A stretch of 35,800 nt of DNA from SFJ001 sp045118955 (GCA_045118955.1 JBGVKB010000014.1:1-35800), one strand, 5' to 3'; numbered from the stretch's first letter, positions 1-8,509 are shown. A program made the numbers and translations. The notes: generated from the sequence alone by a model not told the origin.

Positions 1-220
1 AGCCTCGGCCGGGCTGCGGCCGCTCGGACAGTGCGGCAGACTTAGCACGGCGGGCATGGTTTGCGGCGGCGCGGGGCGGAGCGGTCGACAGAGAACCGCA
101 TGAGCATGGCACCGCTTGCGGCCGGGCGAACGCCCGAGCCGATCGGTGCGCGGGCAGAAAGCGCGGCATGGGACGACGGCAGGCGCGCAAGCCCCCCGCC
201 GCGCGAAAGGAGGTAAGACG

Positions 221-562
221 ATGGCACGGGAAAAATTCCAGACCCTCACCGAGCAGATGTTCTACATTCTGCTGTGCCTGCGGGTGGAGTGCTGCGGGGC
301 GGACATCATGGCCAAGGTCAGCGAGATGACCGGTGGCCGGGTGCAGGTGGGGCCGGGCACCCTGTACAACCTGCTGGAGAGCTTTTTGGCCGAGCGGTGG
401 ATCCTTGAGACCCGCACCCAGGGGCGCAGGCGGTACTACTGCCTGACCAGGACGGGCAAGGAGACGCTGGACAACGAATACCGCCGCCTTGAAACGCTGG
501 CGGCGGACTACCGCCGGGCGCTGGGCGGCCCGGGAGAGGAGGCGAGCACATGGCCAATGTGA
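221..562 (+). CDS. PadR family transcriptional regulator
   Basis: A 113-residue protein beginning MAREKFQTLTEQMFYIL. It has the winged-helix layout of the PadR family: an N-terminal helix, the segment RVQVGPGTLYNLLESFLAERW (read here in part) typical of the recognition region, and the LETRTQGRRRYYCLT wing strand. PadR proteins are usually repressors that respond to small molecules or cell-envelope stress and often control a neighbouring membrane protein. The ATG at 221 is chosen because AAAGGAGGT lies 6 bases upstream; the open frame extends further 5' to 116 without a ribosome site. It overlaps the next gene by 13 bases, so the two are translationally coupled. A PadR gene followed by a DUF2812 protein is a recurrent pair in Firmicutes. 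The ligand and target are unknown. The family call is firm. Confidence 0.93.
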   Translation: MAREKFQTLTEQMFYILLCLRVECCGADIMAKVSEMTGGRVQVGPGTLYNLLESFLAERWILETRTQGRRRYYCLTRTGKETLDNEYRRLETLAADYRRALGGPGEEASTWPM

Positions 563-1956
563 CCCGACGACTGCACAACTACGCCCCCTATCAGTACACC
601 GCCATCCGGCGGCGGCTGGAGCGGATGGCCGCCGAGGGCTGGCGGCTGGAGAAGATCGGCCTGCTGTGGCGGTACCGCCGCGCCGAGCCGGCGCAGGTGC
701 ATTACGCGGTGGCCTACTTCGCGGATGCGTCCCAGTACGACCCCGGCCCCACCCCGGGGCAGGAGACCTTTCAGGAGTTCTGCGCCGAGGCGGGCTGGAA
801 GCTGGCGGCCCAGAGCGGGCAGATGCTGGTGTTTGAGAACGAGCAGCCCGACCCGCTGCCGCTGGACACCGACGAGGCGCTGCGGCTGCGCGGCATCCGC
901 AGGGCGATGCGGGGCAGTCTGCTGCCCTCGAGCCTTGCCATGGTGGTGGTCTGCCTGATGCAGCTCGGGCTGCTGGCGTCCAACATACGATATGACCCCA
1001 TCGGGTACCTGTCCCAGAGCCAGACCCTGTGGCGGGGGCTGCTGTGGGTGCTGCTGCTGGCGTCCTTTGTTCTGCAGCTCACCGACTATGGGCTGTGGGT
1101 GCTGCGCTCCAAGCGGTCGGTGGCCGCGGGCGGCCCCTGCGCCGAGGCCGGGCAGGGGGTGCTGTATTGGCTCGCCAACCTGTGCGTTGCGGCCGGGCTG
1201 GCGGGGGTCGTGGGGATGCTGCTGGGCCAGCTCCGCGCGGGTCTGGGGATGATGGTGCTGCTCAGCCTGTGCTACACCGCCGTCCTGATGTCCGCCGGGG
1301 TGCTGGCACGGGGCTGGATGAAGCGGCGGGGCGCGCCCCGCGGCACCACCCGCCTGGTCACCATCGGGGTCATCGTGGCGGCTGCCGTCGTGGGCACCAC
1401 CCTGCTGACCTGGGGCGTGATCCGCATGACCGACCGGGGTCTGTTTGACGAGAGCAGGCCGGTGGACACGCTGACCATCCCCCACGGCGAAGGCTCCTTC
1501 ACCTTTGACCTCTACGCGGACGAGCTGCCCCTGCGGGTGGAGGACCTGACCGCGGTGGACTACGACCACTACAGCTACGAGGCTCAATGGAACGAATCGC
1601 CGCTGTACCGCCGTTTGCAGGCGTGGCAGCGCAGCTTCCCGGACGGCAATGACGCCCCCGACCTGAGCTACGAGCTGCTGGAGGTGAAGTGGGGCTGGCT
1701 CCTGGACTGGACGGTGGAGCAGCTTTTGAAGGGCTATGAGAAGTACAATACCGCCGACTGGAACCGGGTCATGGTGCCCATCGACCCCACCCCGTGGCAC
1801 GCCGACCGGGCGTGGGAGCTGCACATCAACGGGGAGCCGGCCGGGCGGTATCTGCTGTGCTGGCCGGGGCGGGTGGCGGCGCTGACGCCGGACTCGCTCA
1901 TGCTGCCCCTGACCCAGCCCCAGCGGGAGGTCATCGCCGCAAAGCTGGGCGGCTGA
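550..1956 (+). CDS. DUF2812 domain membrane protein with C-terminal extension
   Basis: 468 residues. The first 110 or so form a DUF2812 domain (RRRLERMAAEGWRLEKIGLL, then FADASQYDP and ETFQEFCAEAGWKL). This is followed by about five hydrophobic segments near residues 120-140, 157-180, 200-225, 230-252 and 275-296. The last 170 residues are hydrophilic and lie beyond the final membrane segment, so they may face outside; I recognise no family there. The start overlaps the PadR stop region, and the ribosome site GGAGAGGAGG sits just before ATG 550. DUF2812 proteins are generally co-transcribed with PadR regulators and may act with them in sensing, but no biochemical role is established to my knowledge. 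A terminator hairpin follows directly. The function of the C-terminal part is open. Confidence 0.85.
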   Translation: MANVTRRLHNYAPYQYTAIRRRLERMAAEGWRLEKIGLLWRYRRAEPAQVHYAVAYFADASQYDPGPTPGQETFQEFCAEAGWKLAAQSGQMLVFENEQPDPLPLDTDEALRLRGIRRAMRGSLLPSSLAMVVVCLMQLGLLASNIRYDPIGYLSQSQTLWRGLLWVLLLASFVLQLTDYGLWVLRSKRSVAAGGPCAEAGQGVLYWLANLCVAAGLAGVVGMLLGQLRAGLGMMVLLSLCYTAVLMSAGVLARGWMKRRGAPRGTTRLVTIGVIVAAAVVGTTLLTWGVIRMTDRGLFDESRPVDTLTIPHGEGSFTFDLYADELPLRVEDLTAVDYDHYSYEAQWNESPLYRRLQAWQRSFPDGNDAPDLSYELLEVKWGWLLDWTVEQLLKGYEKYNTADWNRVMVPIDPTPWHADRAWELHINGEPAGRYLLCWPGRVAALTPDSLMLPLTQPQREVIAAKLGG

Positions 1957-1963
1957 ACCGAAT

Positions 1964-2012
1964 AAAAAAACAGGTGTGAGGCACCCGGTGGGGGCTTCAC
2001 ACCTGTTTTTTG
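1964..2012 (+). terminator. Terminator after the PadR/DUF2812 operon
   Basis: A-run, then stem ACAGGTGTGA / TCACACCTGT around a 17-base loop, then seven T. It closes the operon just 10 bases after the stop codon. The mirrored A-run means it could also work on the other strand. Confidence 0.9.
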
Positions 2013-2023
2013 TCCGTGGGCGC

Positions 2024-2056
2024 AAAAAAGCCGCCGCCCGGCAGGGGGCGGCGGCT
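2024..2056 (-). terminator. Terminator of pncB
   Basis: Stem GCCGCCGCCC (2030-2039) pairs with GGGCGGCGGC (2046-2055). On the minus strand it is followed by six T. It lies 27 bases beyond the pncB stop. Confidence 0.88.
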
Positions 2057-2082
2057 CTGTGCGGTTTGGGGCGGGTCAAGGG

Positions 2083-3528
2083 TTACTTGCTCATCTTCTT
2101 CAGCAGGTCCTGACGCAGATCCCACAGCTTCTGGCTCAGGTCAACGTAGTAGCCGTGGGGGTTCTCGAAGCGCAGCACCTCATCCCACAGGGTGCGCATC
2201 TGGGCCTTGCAGTACTTCTGGATGTCGGACAGGCAGGGGCTTTCGTACACGCGCTTGCCCTCCACATAGATGGGGGTGGACAGGCAGCGGGCGGTGCAGT
2301 TGACGTAGGTGCGCTCTTTCCAGGTCTCCACCGGGTCAAACAGGGTGATGCCGTAGCGGGTATCCACTTCCTCGCCGTCCAGCGTGATGTAGTCGGCCAT
2401 GGCCTTGCCGTCGGCGTCATAGATGCGCCAGACCTTCTTCAGGCCGGGGATGGTCAGCTTCTCGATGCTCTCGCTCAGCTTGATCTTGGGCACGTATACG
2501 CCGTCGTCGCCCTTCACGGCGGCCAGCTTGTACACGCCGCCGAACACGGGGTGGCTCTTGGCGGTGATCAGGTTCTCGCCGATGCCGAAGCTGTCGATGC
2601 GCGCGCCCTGCAGGATCAGGTCGCGCACGATGTACTCGTCCAGACTGTTGGAGGCGCAGATGGTGCAGTCGGGGTAGCCGGCCTCATCCAGCATCTTGCG
2701 GGCCTTCTTGGACAGGTAGGCGATGTCGCCGGAGTCGATGCGGATGCCGCGGGGGCGCTTGCCCATGGGCTTCAGCACCTCGTTGAACACCTTGATGGCG
2801 TTGGGAATGCCGCTCTTGACCACGCTGTAGGTATCCACCAGCAGGGTGCAGCTGTCAGGGTACAGCTCGGCGTACTTCTTGAAGGCCTCGTACTCGCTGG
2901 GGAACATCTGCACCCAGCTATGGGCCATGGTGCCGGCGGCGGGGATGCCGAAGTCACGGGCAGCCATCACGCAGCTGGTGGAGGTGCAGCCGGCCATGTA
3001 GGCGGCGCGGGCACCGTAATAGGCACCGTCGTAGCCCTGGGCGCGGCGGGCGCCGAACTCCATCACGGGGCGGCCGGAGGCGGCACGCACGATGCGGCTG
3101 GCCTTGGTGGCGATCAGGCACTGATGGTTGAAGGTGACCAGCAGCAGCGTCTCAATGAGCTGGCACTCGATGGAGGGGCCTTCCACCGTGACGATCGGCT
3201 CGTGGGGGAAGATGGGGGTGCCCTCCTCGATGGCCCATACGTTGCAGTGGAAGGAGAAGTTGGACAGGTACTCCAGGAACTTCTCGTTGAATACGCCGGT
3301 CCCCCGCAGGAAGGTGATGTCCTCCTCGGTGAAGGACAGGTTGTCGATGGCCTCGATGAACTGGGCCAGACCCGCCATGATGGCGTAGCCGCCGCCGTCC
3401 GGCACCCGGCGGAAGAACATATCGAAGACGCTGATCTTGTCCTCGTAGCCCTCCTCCAGATAACCGGCCGCCATGGTCAGCTCATAGAAGTCCATAAGGG
3501 TGGTAAGGTTGCGTTTTACATCCAGCAT
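2083..3528 (-). CDS. pncB: Nicotinate phosphoribosyltransferase
   Basis: A 481-residue enzyme that joins nicotinate to PRPP to give nicotinate mononucleotide, the entry step of the Preiss-Handler NAD salvage route. Family signs are the N-terminal DFYELTMAAGYL segment, the motif EFGARRAQGYDGAYYG with the conserved arginines, the central DSGDIAYLSKKARKML segment, and the C-terminal ALRWDE-like tail (TLWDEVLRFENPH). Length fits the bacterial type near 480-490 residues. ATG 3528 (MLDVKRN) is preferred over the upstream ATG at 3564, since GCAGGGA lies seven bases before it and homologues begin near this point. A possible promoter lies at 3613-3642 and a terminator follows. The enzyme is cytosolic. 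The call is firm. Confidence 0.95.
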   Translation of the reverse strand: MLDVKRNLTTLMDFYELTMAAGYLEEGYEDKISVFDMFFRRVPDGGGYAIMAGLAQFIEAIDNLSFTEEDITFLRGTGVFNEKFLEYLSNFSFHCNVWAIEEGTPIFPHEPIVTVEGPSIECQLIETLLLVTFNHQCLIATKASRIVRAASGRPVMEFGARRAQGYDGAYYGARAAYMAGCTSTSCVMAARDFGIPAAGTMAHSWVQMFPSEYEAFKKYAELYPDSCTLLVDTYSVVKSGIPNAIKVFNEVLKPMGKRPRGIRIDSGDIAYLSKKARKMLDEAGYPDCTICASNSLDEYIVRDLILQGARIDSFGIGENLITAKSHPVFGGVYKLAAVKGDDGVYVPKIKLSESIEKLTIPGLKKVWRIYDADGKAMADYITLDGEEVDTRYGITLFDPVETWKERTYVNCTARCLSTPIYVEGKRVYESPCLSDIQKYCKAQMRTLWDEVLRFENPHGYYVDLSQKLWDLRQDLLKKMSK

Positions 3529-3612
3529 AGTTTTCCCTGCTTTCGTTTTGCATTCTGCCGGCACCGGCTCACACTGGGGGTCCCGGCGGGTTTCGGTTTC
3601 TCATTTGGACAA

Positions 3613-3642
3613 TTTATCGTTGACGCAGCGGGGCTGCGGCAA
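3613..3642 (-). promoter_or_regulatory. Possible promoter of pncB
   Basis: Minus strand TTGCCG (3642-3637), 18-base spacer, GATAAA (3618-3613). Both boxes are imperfect, so read-through from the upstream gene dacF is the alternative. Confidence 0.45.
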
Positions 3643-3661
3643 ACCCAGGGAGGTGGGGCGC

Positions 3662-5029
3662 TCAGTCCTCGGGGCGGCTGCGGCGCACCTTGCGGCTGTT
3701 GGCGCGGCGCATCAGATAGTTGGCGTACCACGCCAGATACAGCACCACGGCGATGATGGTCAGCACCACCACCACGCGGAAGTACAGGCTGCCGAAGAAC
3801 TCGACGATCTTCTCGACCACATACAGCACCGTATTACGGGAGATGTCCCGCTCGGCGATCAGCTCCACCGTGCCGATGACCTCACCGGACAGGCTCAGGG
3901 TCACGGTGCCGATCACGTCGCCCTGCTTCACCGGGGCGGCCACCGTCTCGGGCAGGTGGAAGGTCTTTTGGGTCACGCTGCCGTCGCCGCCGGCGGGCAG
4001 CAGGGTGTACATACTGTCAGCGGGGTACAGGCGCAGGGTGTCGGTCTCGGTGGCGTACTTCACCGGCACCTCGGTGATGGGCTGCCCCACGTCCAGCGCG
4101 TTCTGCAGGCTGAAGCTCTCAAAGGCCCAGTCCATCAGCAGGCCGGTCTCGCTCAGGGCGGGGCGGGGGGTGCGGTAGGTCACCGGGTCCTTGGCGTGGT
4201 TGGGGTCGCAGCTGTTGGGGCTGTTCAGCACCACCGAGATGTAGGTCATGCCGTCCTGGACGTGCCAGCCCGCGAAGTTCTGCCACTCGCCCAGCACGCC
4301 GGTCTTGCCGCCCTGGGTGTACTCCCGGTGGAAGTCCAGGCCGGCGGTGGTCAGCATCTTGTTGGTGTTCACGATGGCGTAGGTGCCGGGGCTGTAGCGG
4401 GGGATGTCGTTCATCACAAAGCGGTAGGTGTTGGCCGCGGTCTTGAACTGGTCAAAGCTCATGGCGTACCGCAGGATGAGGTACATATCCCGGGCGGTGG
4501 TGATGTTGCCCTCGTCCAGACCGCAGGGGTCGGTGAAGGTGGTGGCGGTGCAGCCGATGTCCTTGGCGCGGGCGTTCATCATGGCCACAAAGTTGGACCA
4601 GCTCCCGCCGCCCATCAGCTCGGCCACCGCCAGCGCGGCCTCGTTGGCGCTGGGCAGCAGCATGGCGTACAGCATTTCACGCAGGGTGCGGCTCTCGCCC
4701 CGGCGGATGTCCGCGTGGGAGCCGCCGTGGATGTAGACGTAGTTCTCCGCCACATCGGACACGGTGGCGCTCACGCCGTCCAGATTGTCGCCGTACTCCT
4801 CCAGCATCAGGATGACGGTCATCACCTTGGTGAGGCTGGCGGCCTGCAGCGGCTCCTCGCTGTTTTTCTCGTAGACGATGATGTTGGTGTCGGTGTTCAC
4901 CACATAGGCCGCGGGGGCGGCGATCTCAAAGGGCGGGGTGAAGCCCACCGCCCCGGCGGGCAAGGCGAACAGACTGGCCATCAGCAAAAGGGCCAGCAGA
5001 CAGGCAATGGTTTTTTTCAGATGCTTCAT
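3662..5029 (-). CDS. D-alanyl-D-alanine carboxypeptidase (DacF/PBP5-like)
   Basis: 455 residues. A signal peptide (MKHLKKTIACLLALLLMASL, cleavage probable after ALPAGA near residue 27) is followed by the S11 peptidase domain. The three active-site motifs are present: SLTK at 65-68 with the nucleophile serine, SAN at 127-129, and KTG at 242-244. A beta-rich PBP5-type C-terminal domain follows, and a C-terminal membrane helix (YFRVVVVLTIIAVVLYLAWY) precedes a basic tail, so the protein is anchored rather than free. It trims the terminal D-Ala from peptidoglycan pentapeptides at the outer face of the membrane and thus controls cross-linking. The ATG is preceded by AAAGGAATTGTCCAC, a modest ribosome site. 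It has its own extended -10 promoter, and pncB lies 133 bases downstream. Confidence 0.94.
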   Translation of the reverse strand: MKHLKKTIACLLALLLMASLFALPAGAVGFTPPFEIAAPAAYVVNTDTNIIVYEKNSEEPLQAASLTKVMTVILMLEEYGDNLDGVSATVSDVAENYVYIHGGSHADIRRGESRTLREMLYAMLLPSANEAALAVAELMGGGSWSNFVAMMNARAKDIGCTATTFTDPCGLDEGNITTARDMYLILRYAMSFDQFKTAANTYRFVMNDIPRYSPGTYAIVNTNKMLTTAGLDFHREYTQGGKTGVLGEWQNFAGWHVQDGMTYISVVLNSPNSCDPNHAKDPVTYRTPRPALSETGLLMDWAFESFSLQNALDVGQPITEVPVKYATETDTLRLYPADSMYTLLPAGGDGSVTQKTFHLPETVAAPVKQGDVIGTVTLSLSGEVIGTVELIAERDISRNTVLYVVEKIVEFFGSLYFRVVVVLTIIAVVLYLAWYANYLMRRANSRKVRRSRPED

Positions 5030-5171
5030 GTGGACAATTCCTTTAAAACGCGATAGAATGAGGACGGATGCGGATCAAACACCCGCGAAAAAAGACGCGC
5101 GCCCCGCACTGTCTGCCACCCCAAACGGGCAGACCGGCCGCAGCCGCAAAGCGGGCCGGGGGCATGGTGTC

Positions 5172-5198
5172 TTGACACATACAGGTTACTGCTATTAT
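5172..5198 (+). promoter_or_regulatory. Possible promoter of the metallophosphoesterase gene
   Basis: TTGACA (5172-5177), 15-base spacer, TATTAT (5193-5198). The spacer is short, and the -10 box overlaps that of the opposing promoter, so the two may compete. Confidence 0.45.
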
Positions 5199-5202
5199 AG
5201 CA
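5194..5202 (-). promoter_or_regulatory. Extended -10 promoter of the carboxypeptidase gene
   Basis: Minus strand TGCTATAAT, a perfect extended -10. The -35 region is poor. Predicted transcription starts near 5187, leaving a leader of about 155 bases in which I see no riboswitch. Confidence 0.65.
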
Positions 5203-5299
5203 GTTTTCACAGGGATAATAAAGTGGTTCCGGCCGGTTTTTGCGGCTGCGGAACAATTTATTCCCCCCCGCAGGGGGGCAGACGGAGGGGTTACGGGAT

Positions 5300-5968
5300 A
5301 TGATCTATGTGACGGGCGACACCCACGGCCAGATCGAGCGCTTTAAAGAGAAGCCGGTGTCGGCGCTGAAAAAGGGGGACACCCTCATCGTGCTGGGGGA
5401 CTTCGGCTTTTTGTGGGACGGCTCCAAGGCCGAGCAGAGGAACCTGCACTGGCTGGGCAAGCGCCGGTACAACATCCTGTTTATTGACGGCTGCCATGAG
5501 AACTTCGACCTGCTGGGGCGCTACCCGGTGGAGGAGTTTCTGGGCGGCATGGCGCGGCACATCGACGGCAACCTGTGGTATGTGCAGCGGGGCAGCGTGC
5601 TGACCATCGAGGGCAAGCGGCTGCTGTGCTTCGGCGGCGGCGAGAGCGACGACATCGAGGACCGGGAGGAGGGCGTGAACTGGTGGCCCGCCGAGATGCC
5701 CACCCCCGAGGAGATCGACCGCTGCCGCGCCGGGCTGTACGCTGCGGACGGCGGCACGGTGGACTATGTGCTCACCCACGAGGCCCCGGGGCAGGTGCTG
5801 GACTTTTTGAACCTGCGGGGGCTGCGCCACAACTGGCTGCACACCTTTTTGGATGAGGTGTTTGAAAAAACCACCCACAAGCAGTGGCTGTTCGGCCGGT
5901 ACCATCGGGATCAGCTCATCGGCACCCGGGTGCGGGCGGTGTTCAGCGATCTGGTGCCGCTGGAGTGA
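5300..5968 (+). CDS. Metallophosphoesterase family protein
   Basis: 222 residues of the calcineurin-like phosphoesterase fold. Visible metal-site motifs are GDTHG (residues 6-10), VLGDFGFLWD (GDxxD-type block), DGCHENFD (GNHD-type block in which N is replaced by C) and the C-terminal LFGRYHRDQ (GHxH-type block, with GRYH). These proteins hydrolyse phosphate esters with a two-metal centre. This subgroup resembles single-domain clostridial proteins annotated as phosphohydrolases with no known substrate. ATG 5300 is chosen for the GGAGGGG site 9 bases upstream; the longer frame begins within the leader. It stands alone between a divergent promoter and a convergent terminator, so context gives no substrate. 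The altered GNHD and GHxH motifs are conservative. Confidence 0.85.
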   Translation: MIYVTGDTHGQIERFKEKPVSALKKGDTLIVLGDFGFLWDGSKAEQRNLHWLGKRRYNILFIDGCHENFDLLGRYPVEEFLGGMARHIDGNLWYVQRGSVLTIEGKRLLCFGGGESDDIEDREEGVNWWPAEMPTPEEIDRCRAGLYAADGGTVDYVLTHEAPGQVLDFLNLRGLRHNWLHTFLDEVFEKTTHKQWLFGRYHRDQLIGTRVRAVFSDLVPLE

Positions 5969-5988
5969 CCCTTTTAAAAGTATAAGAC

Positions 5989-6025
5989 AAAATGCCGCGC
6001 GTTCAAACCGAACGCGCGGCATTTT
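5989..6025. terminator. Bidirectional terminator
   Basis: A perfect 16-base inverted repeat (AAAATGCCGCGCGTTC and its complement) around a 5-base loop. It serves the phosphoesterase gene on the plus strand and the barstar-like gene on the minus strand. Confidence 0.93.
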
Positions 6026-6039
6026 GATGGTTTGAAGGC

Positions 6040-6357
6040 TCAGTCCTCGGTGATGAGGGTGCAGTCGTGGCCGGAGTCGTCGGTGTCCCGGATGACCTCG
6101 GCGATGCGGGCGCAGACCTCCTCGCCCAGCAGCGCCCTGCTGCGGGCAAAGTCTGTCCAGCAAAACTCCACCGGCTGCCCGTACCCGTAGGCGCCGAAGC
6201 CGCCCCGCAACAGGTCGTTCAGCGCGTCCAGATTGCGGCCGCAGCGGAAGGCCGGGTCCTCCGCCAGCAGGCGGCTCATGTAGGCGTAGAAGCCCTCCCG
6301 GTCGTCGAAGGCGCTGCCGTCGATGACAAAGCGCAGGCGGTGGGTGGGGTTTTCCAT
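6040..6357 (-). CDS. Barstar family protein
   Basis: 105 residues. The segment FVIDGSAFDDREGFYAYM and the following CGRNLDALNDLLRGGFG (39-55) match barstar-family proteins. The two aspartates D44 and D48 sit where barstar uses Asp35 and Asp39 to plug the RNase active site. Barstar itself is the cytosolic inhibitor of the secreted ribonuclease barnase; many genomes carry such genes as immunity genes or alone. No ribonuclease or polymorphic toxin is visible in this window. The ATG at 6357 is chosen for GGAG 9 bases upstream. It starts 25 bases after the DUF554 gene stop and shares that operon. That it inhibits an RNase is an inference from the family. Confidence 0.85.
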   Translation of the reverse strand: MENPTHRLRFVIDGSAFDDREGFYAYMSRLLAEDPAFRCGRNLDALNDLLRGGFGAYGYGQPVEFCWTDFARSRALLGEEVCARIAEVIRDTDDSGHDCTLITED

Positions 6358-6382
6358 GTCAGAACGCTCCTTTTTATTTGTA

Positions 6383-7111
6383 TCACAGGCCAAAGCCCGC
6401 CAACAGGCTCTGCACGCCCGCCCACAGGGGGGGCACCAGCAGCGCCGGCAGGAAGTTGGCCACCTTGATGTGCAGCCGATCGAAGAAGTTGACGCCGATG
6501 CAGGCCACCAGCACGAAGCCCACCGCGCAGATCTGATTCAGCAGCTCGCCCTGCAGCACCGGGGCCAGCACCCCGGCCAGCAGGCTGATGGCACCCTGAT
6601 ACAGCAGCACCGGGATGGCGCTGAAGATGACGCCGGGGCCCATGGTGGCACCCAGCACGATGCTGGAGATGCCGTCCAGCGTGGACTTGACCAGCAGCAC
6701 GCTGGAGTCCCCCCGCAGGCCGTCGTTGATGGAGCCGATGATGGCCATGGCACCCACGCAGTAGATGAGGGTGCCGTTCACGAAGCTGGCGGCAAAGCCG
6801 GTCAGGTGGAACTTCTCCTCCACCAGCCCGGACAGGCCGTTGAGGTGTTCCTCGATGCCCAGCCTTTCGCCCACCAGCACGCCCAGACACAGGCTGATGA
6901 CCAGCAGCAGCTCGCCCGAGGAGGACAGCGCCCCGCCGTCCCCCACCGTGAACATATTGGCGATGACGCCGTTCACGCCGATGACCATGACCGCCATGCC
7001 CATGGCTTGGTGGAGGGCGGTCTCGTACTTGGCGTCGATGCCCTTTTTCAGCAGCAGACCCACAAGGCCGCCGGCGACGATGGCCGCGAAATTGACGATG
7101 GTACCAAACAT
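6383..7111 (-). CDS. DUF554 family membrane protein
   Basis: 242 residues, very hydrophobic, with about six or seven membrane segments. It begins MFGTIVNFAAIVAGGLVGLLLKKG, followed by GMAVMVIGVNGVI and, later, FVNGTLIYCVGAMAIIGSI and GATMGPGVIFSA. These glycine-rich blocks are the hallmark of the DUF554 family (B. subtilis YdfK and E. coli YqgA types), putative transporters of unknown substrate. The ATG at 7111 has GAAGGAAG upstream; the longer frame to 7165 lacks a ribosome site. A good promoter lies at 7172-7200, and a barstar-like gene follows in the same operon. The family call is firm and the function unknown. Confidence 0.9.
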   Translation of the reverse strand: MFGTIVNFAAIVAGGLVGLLLKKGIDAKYETALHQAMGMAVMVIGVNGVIANMFTVGDGGALSSSGELLLVISLCLGVLVGERLGIEEHLNGLSGLVEEKFHLTGFAASFVNGTLIYCVGAMAIIGSINDGLRGDSSVLLVKSTLDGISSIVLGATMGPGVIFSAIPVLLYQGAISLLAGVLAPVLQGELLNQICAVGFVLVACIGVNFFDRLHIKVANFLPALLVPPLWAGVQSLLAGFGL

Positions 7112-7171
7112 TGGCTCGCTTCCTTCTCTGTGTCGATTTTGAGGGCGCGGCAGGCTCTGCCGCACTTCATC

Positions 7172-7200
7172 ATTATAAAGCGAGCGGCGCGGTTTTTCAA
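7172..7200 (-). promoter_or_regulatory. Promoter of the DUF554/barstar operon
   Basis: Minus strand TTGAAA (7200-7195), 17-base spacer, TATAAT (7177-7172). Near consensus. It lies just downstream of the MFS gene stop. Confidence 0.85.
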
Positions 7201-7225
7201 CCGTTTGGGGGCAGAATGTGCAAAC

Positions 7226-8452
7226 TCAGCGGGAAGAAGCGGTCTGCCGGGGCTTGCCCTCCCGCCGCAGGCAGCTCCCCGCCCCGGTGAGGGCGAGGGT
7301 CAGCCCCAGCAGGCACAGCCCCAGCCACAGGGTGGGCAGGGCCACCCAGCCGTATTGGGTGAGCAGGCCGCCCAGCACGCCGGACATGATGGCCGCGCCC
7401 ACATAGGCGGAGAAGTCGAAGCAGCCCACCAGCGTGGAGACCATGCCGCGGGCGGAGAAGGACAGCGGGAAGTAGGACACATTGTACCAGTTGCTGGCAT
7501 TGGCCGCGGCGATCAGCCCGGCGATGAGCAGCACGGTGAGCAGGGAGGTCTGACGGCTGGTGAGCAGCAGCAGCACGGTCAGGACACAGGCGAAGGACTG
7601 GGTGAGGATCATGGCGGTGCGGACGTTGTCCCTGGCCAGCGACAGCACCCACTGGGCGAGGAACACACCCAGCAGCTTGGCCGCCGGCACCGACACCAGC
7701 AGGATCAGGGCGTTCTCGCCCAGATCGAACAGCTCGGTGAAGATGAGGGGCATCCAGAACACCGCGCCCTCCTGCACCGCGCCGATGACGCTGCCCAGCA
7801 GGCCCACAAAGTACAGCCGGTCGCGGACGATCTCCCCGATGAGCCGGGGCAGCGGCAGGGTGGCGGTGCGCTCGGCGGCGGTGCGCACCCCGCCGCGGCG
7901 GCCCACCAGCCACCACACGGGGATCAGCGCCAGCGCCAGCAGGCCGGGCACATAGAAATACGGCCGGAAGGTGAGGGACTGGAACAGGGCGTTCAGCACC
8001 ACCCAGGACAAAAAGTAGCCGGTGACCGCGCAGGTGAACATCACCGAGGAGACCAGCTTGCGCTGGCTGTCGTCCGAGTAGAGCGCCAGCAGCCGCAGCA
8101 GGGTGCTCCAGAACATGGACTGGCAGAACCCGTTGATGCCCCACAGGGGCAGCACCAGCCCGCCGCCGGTCTGCATGGCCAGCAGTACGTTCACCGAGCC
8201 GGTCAGACCCAGCGCCAGCATCAGGAAGGGCGGGGGATCCACCCGGTCGCCCAGAAAGCCGTTGATGAGCTGCCCCACTGCGTAGCAGATGAAGTAGATG
8301 GAGCCGGCCGCGCCCAGATACTCCACGCTCACGGACAGGCCGTCCGCCATTTTGGTGATGGCGGTGGACAGGTTCACCCGCCCCAGATAGGAGATCACAT
8401 AGGTGAGCCAGCACAGTGCCAGCAGGGGTTTGAAGCTCATGGTTTGTTTCAT
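7226..8452 (-). CDS. MFS transporter
   Basis: 408 residues with about 12 membrane helices. After helix 1 comes YLGRVNLSTAI, which resembles the YxxRxN block of organophosphate:phosphate antiporters (GlpT/UhpT), and the loop between helices 2 and 3 has GFLGDRVDP, the MFS signature. A central hydrophilic loop (RRGGVRTAAERTATLPLPRL) separates the two halves. The substrate cannot be read from sequence, and neighbours give no clue. ATG 8452 is chosen because AAAGGCGG precedes it. The C terminus ends in a short basic tail. It has its own extended -10 promoter in the gap behind the XRE regulator gene, which could control it. Confidence 0.88.
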   Translation of the reverse strand: MKQTMSFKPLLALCWLTYVISYLGRVNLSTAITKMADGLSVSVEYLGAAGSIYFICYAVGQLINGFLGDRVDPPPFLMLALGLTGSVNVLLAMQTGGGLVLPLWGINGFCQSMFWSTLLRLLALYSDDSQRKLVSSVMFTCAVTGYFLSWVVLNALFQSLTFRPYFYVPGLLALALIPVWWLVGRRGGVRTAAERTATLPLPRLIGEIVRDRLYFVGLLGSVIGAVQEGAVFWMPLIFTELFDLGENALILLVSVPAAKLLGVFLAQWVLSLARDNVRTAMILTQSFACVLTVLLLLTSRQTSLLTVLLIAGLIAAANASNWYNVSYFPLSFSARGMVSTLVGCFDFSAYVGAAIMSGVLGGLLTQYGWVALPTLWLGLCLLGLTLALTGAGSCLRREGKPRQTASSR

Positions 8453-8509
8453 AAAAAGTGCGCCGCCTTTCGTCTGCGGGGGGCAGACCGTCTTTTTGTT
8501 GCTTTTTTC

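Noticed and set aside
1..220. Possible gene fragment at the window start
   Set aside because: Short frames on both strands lack ribosome sites and family motifs; I see only GC-rich sequence with small hairpins.
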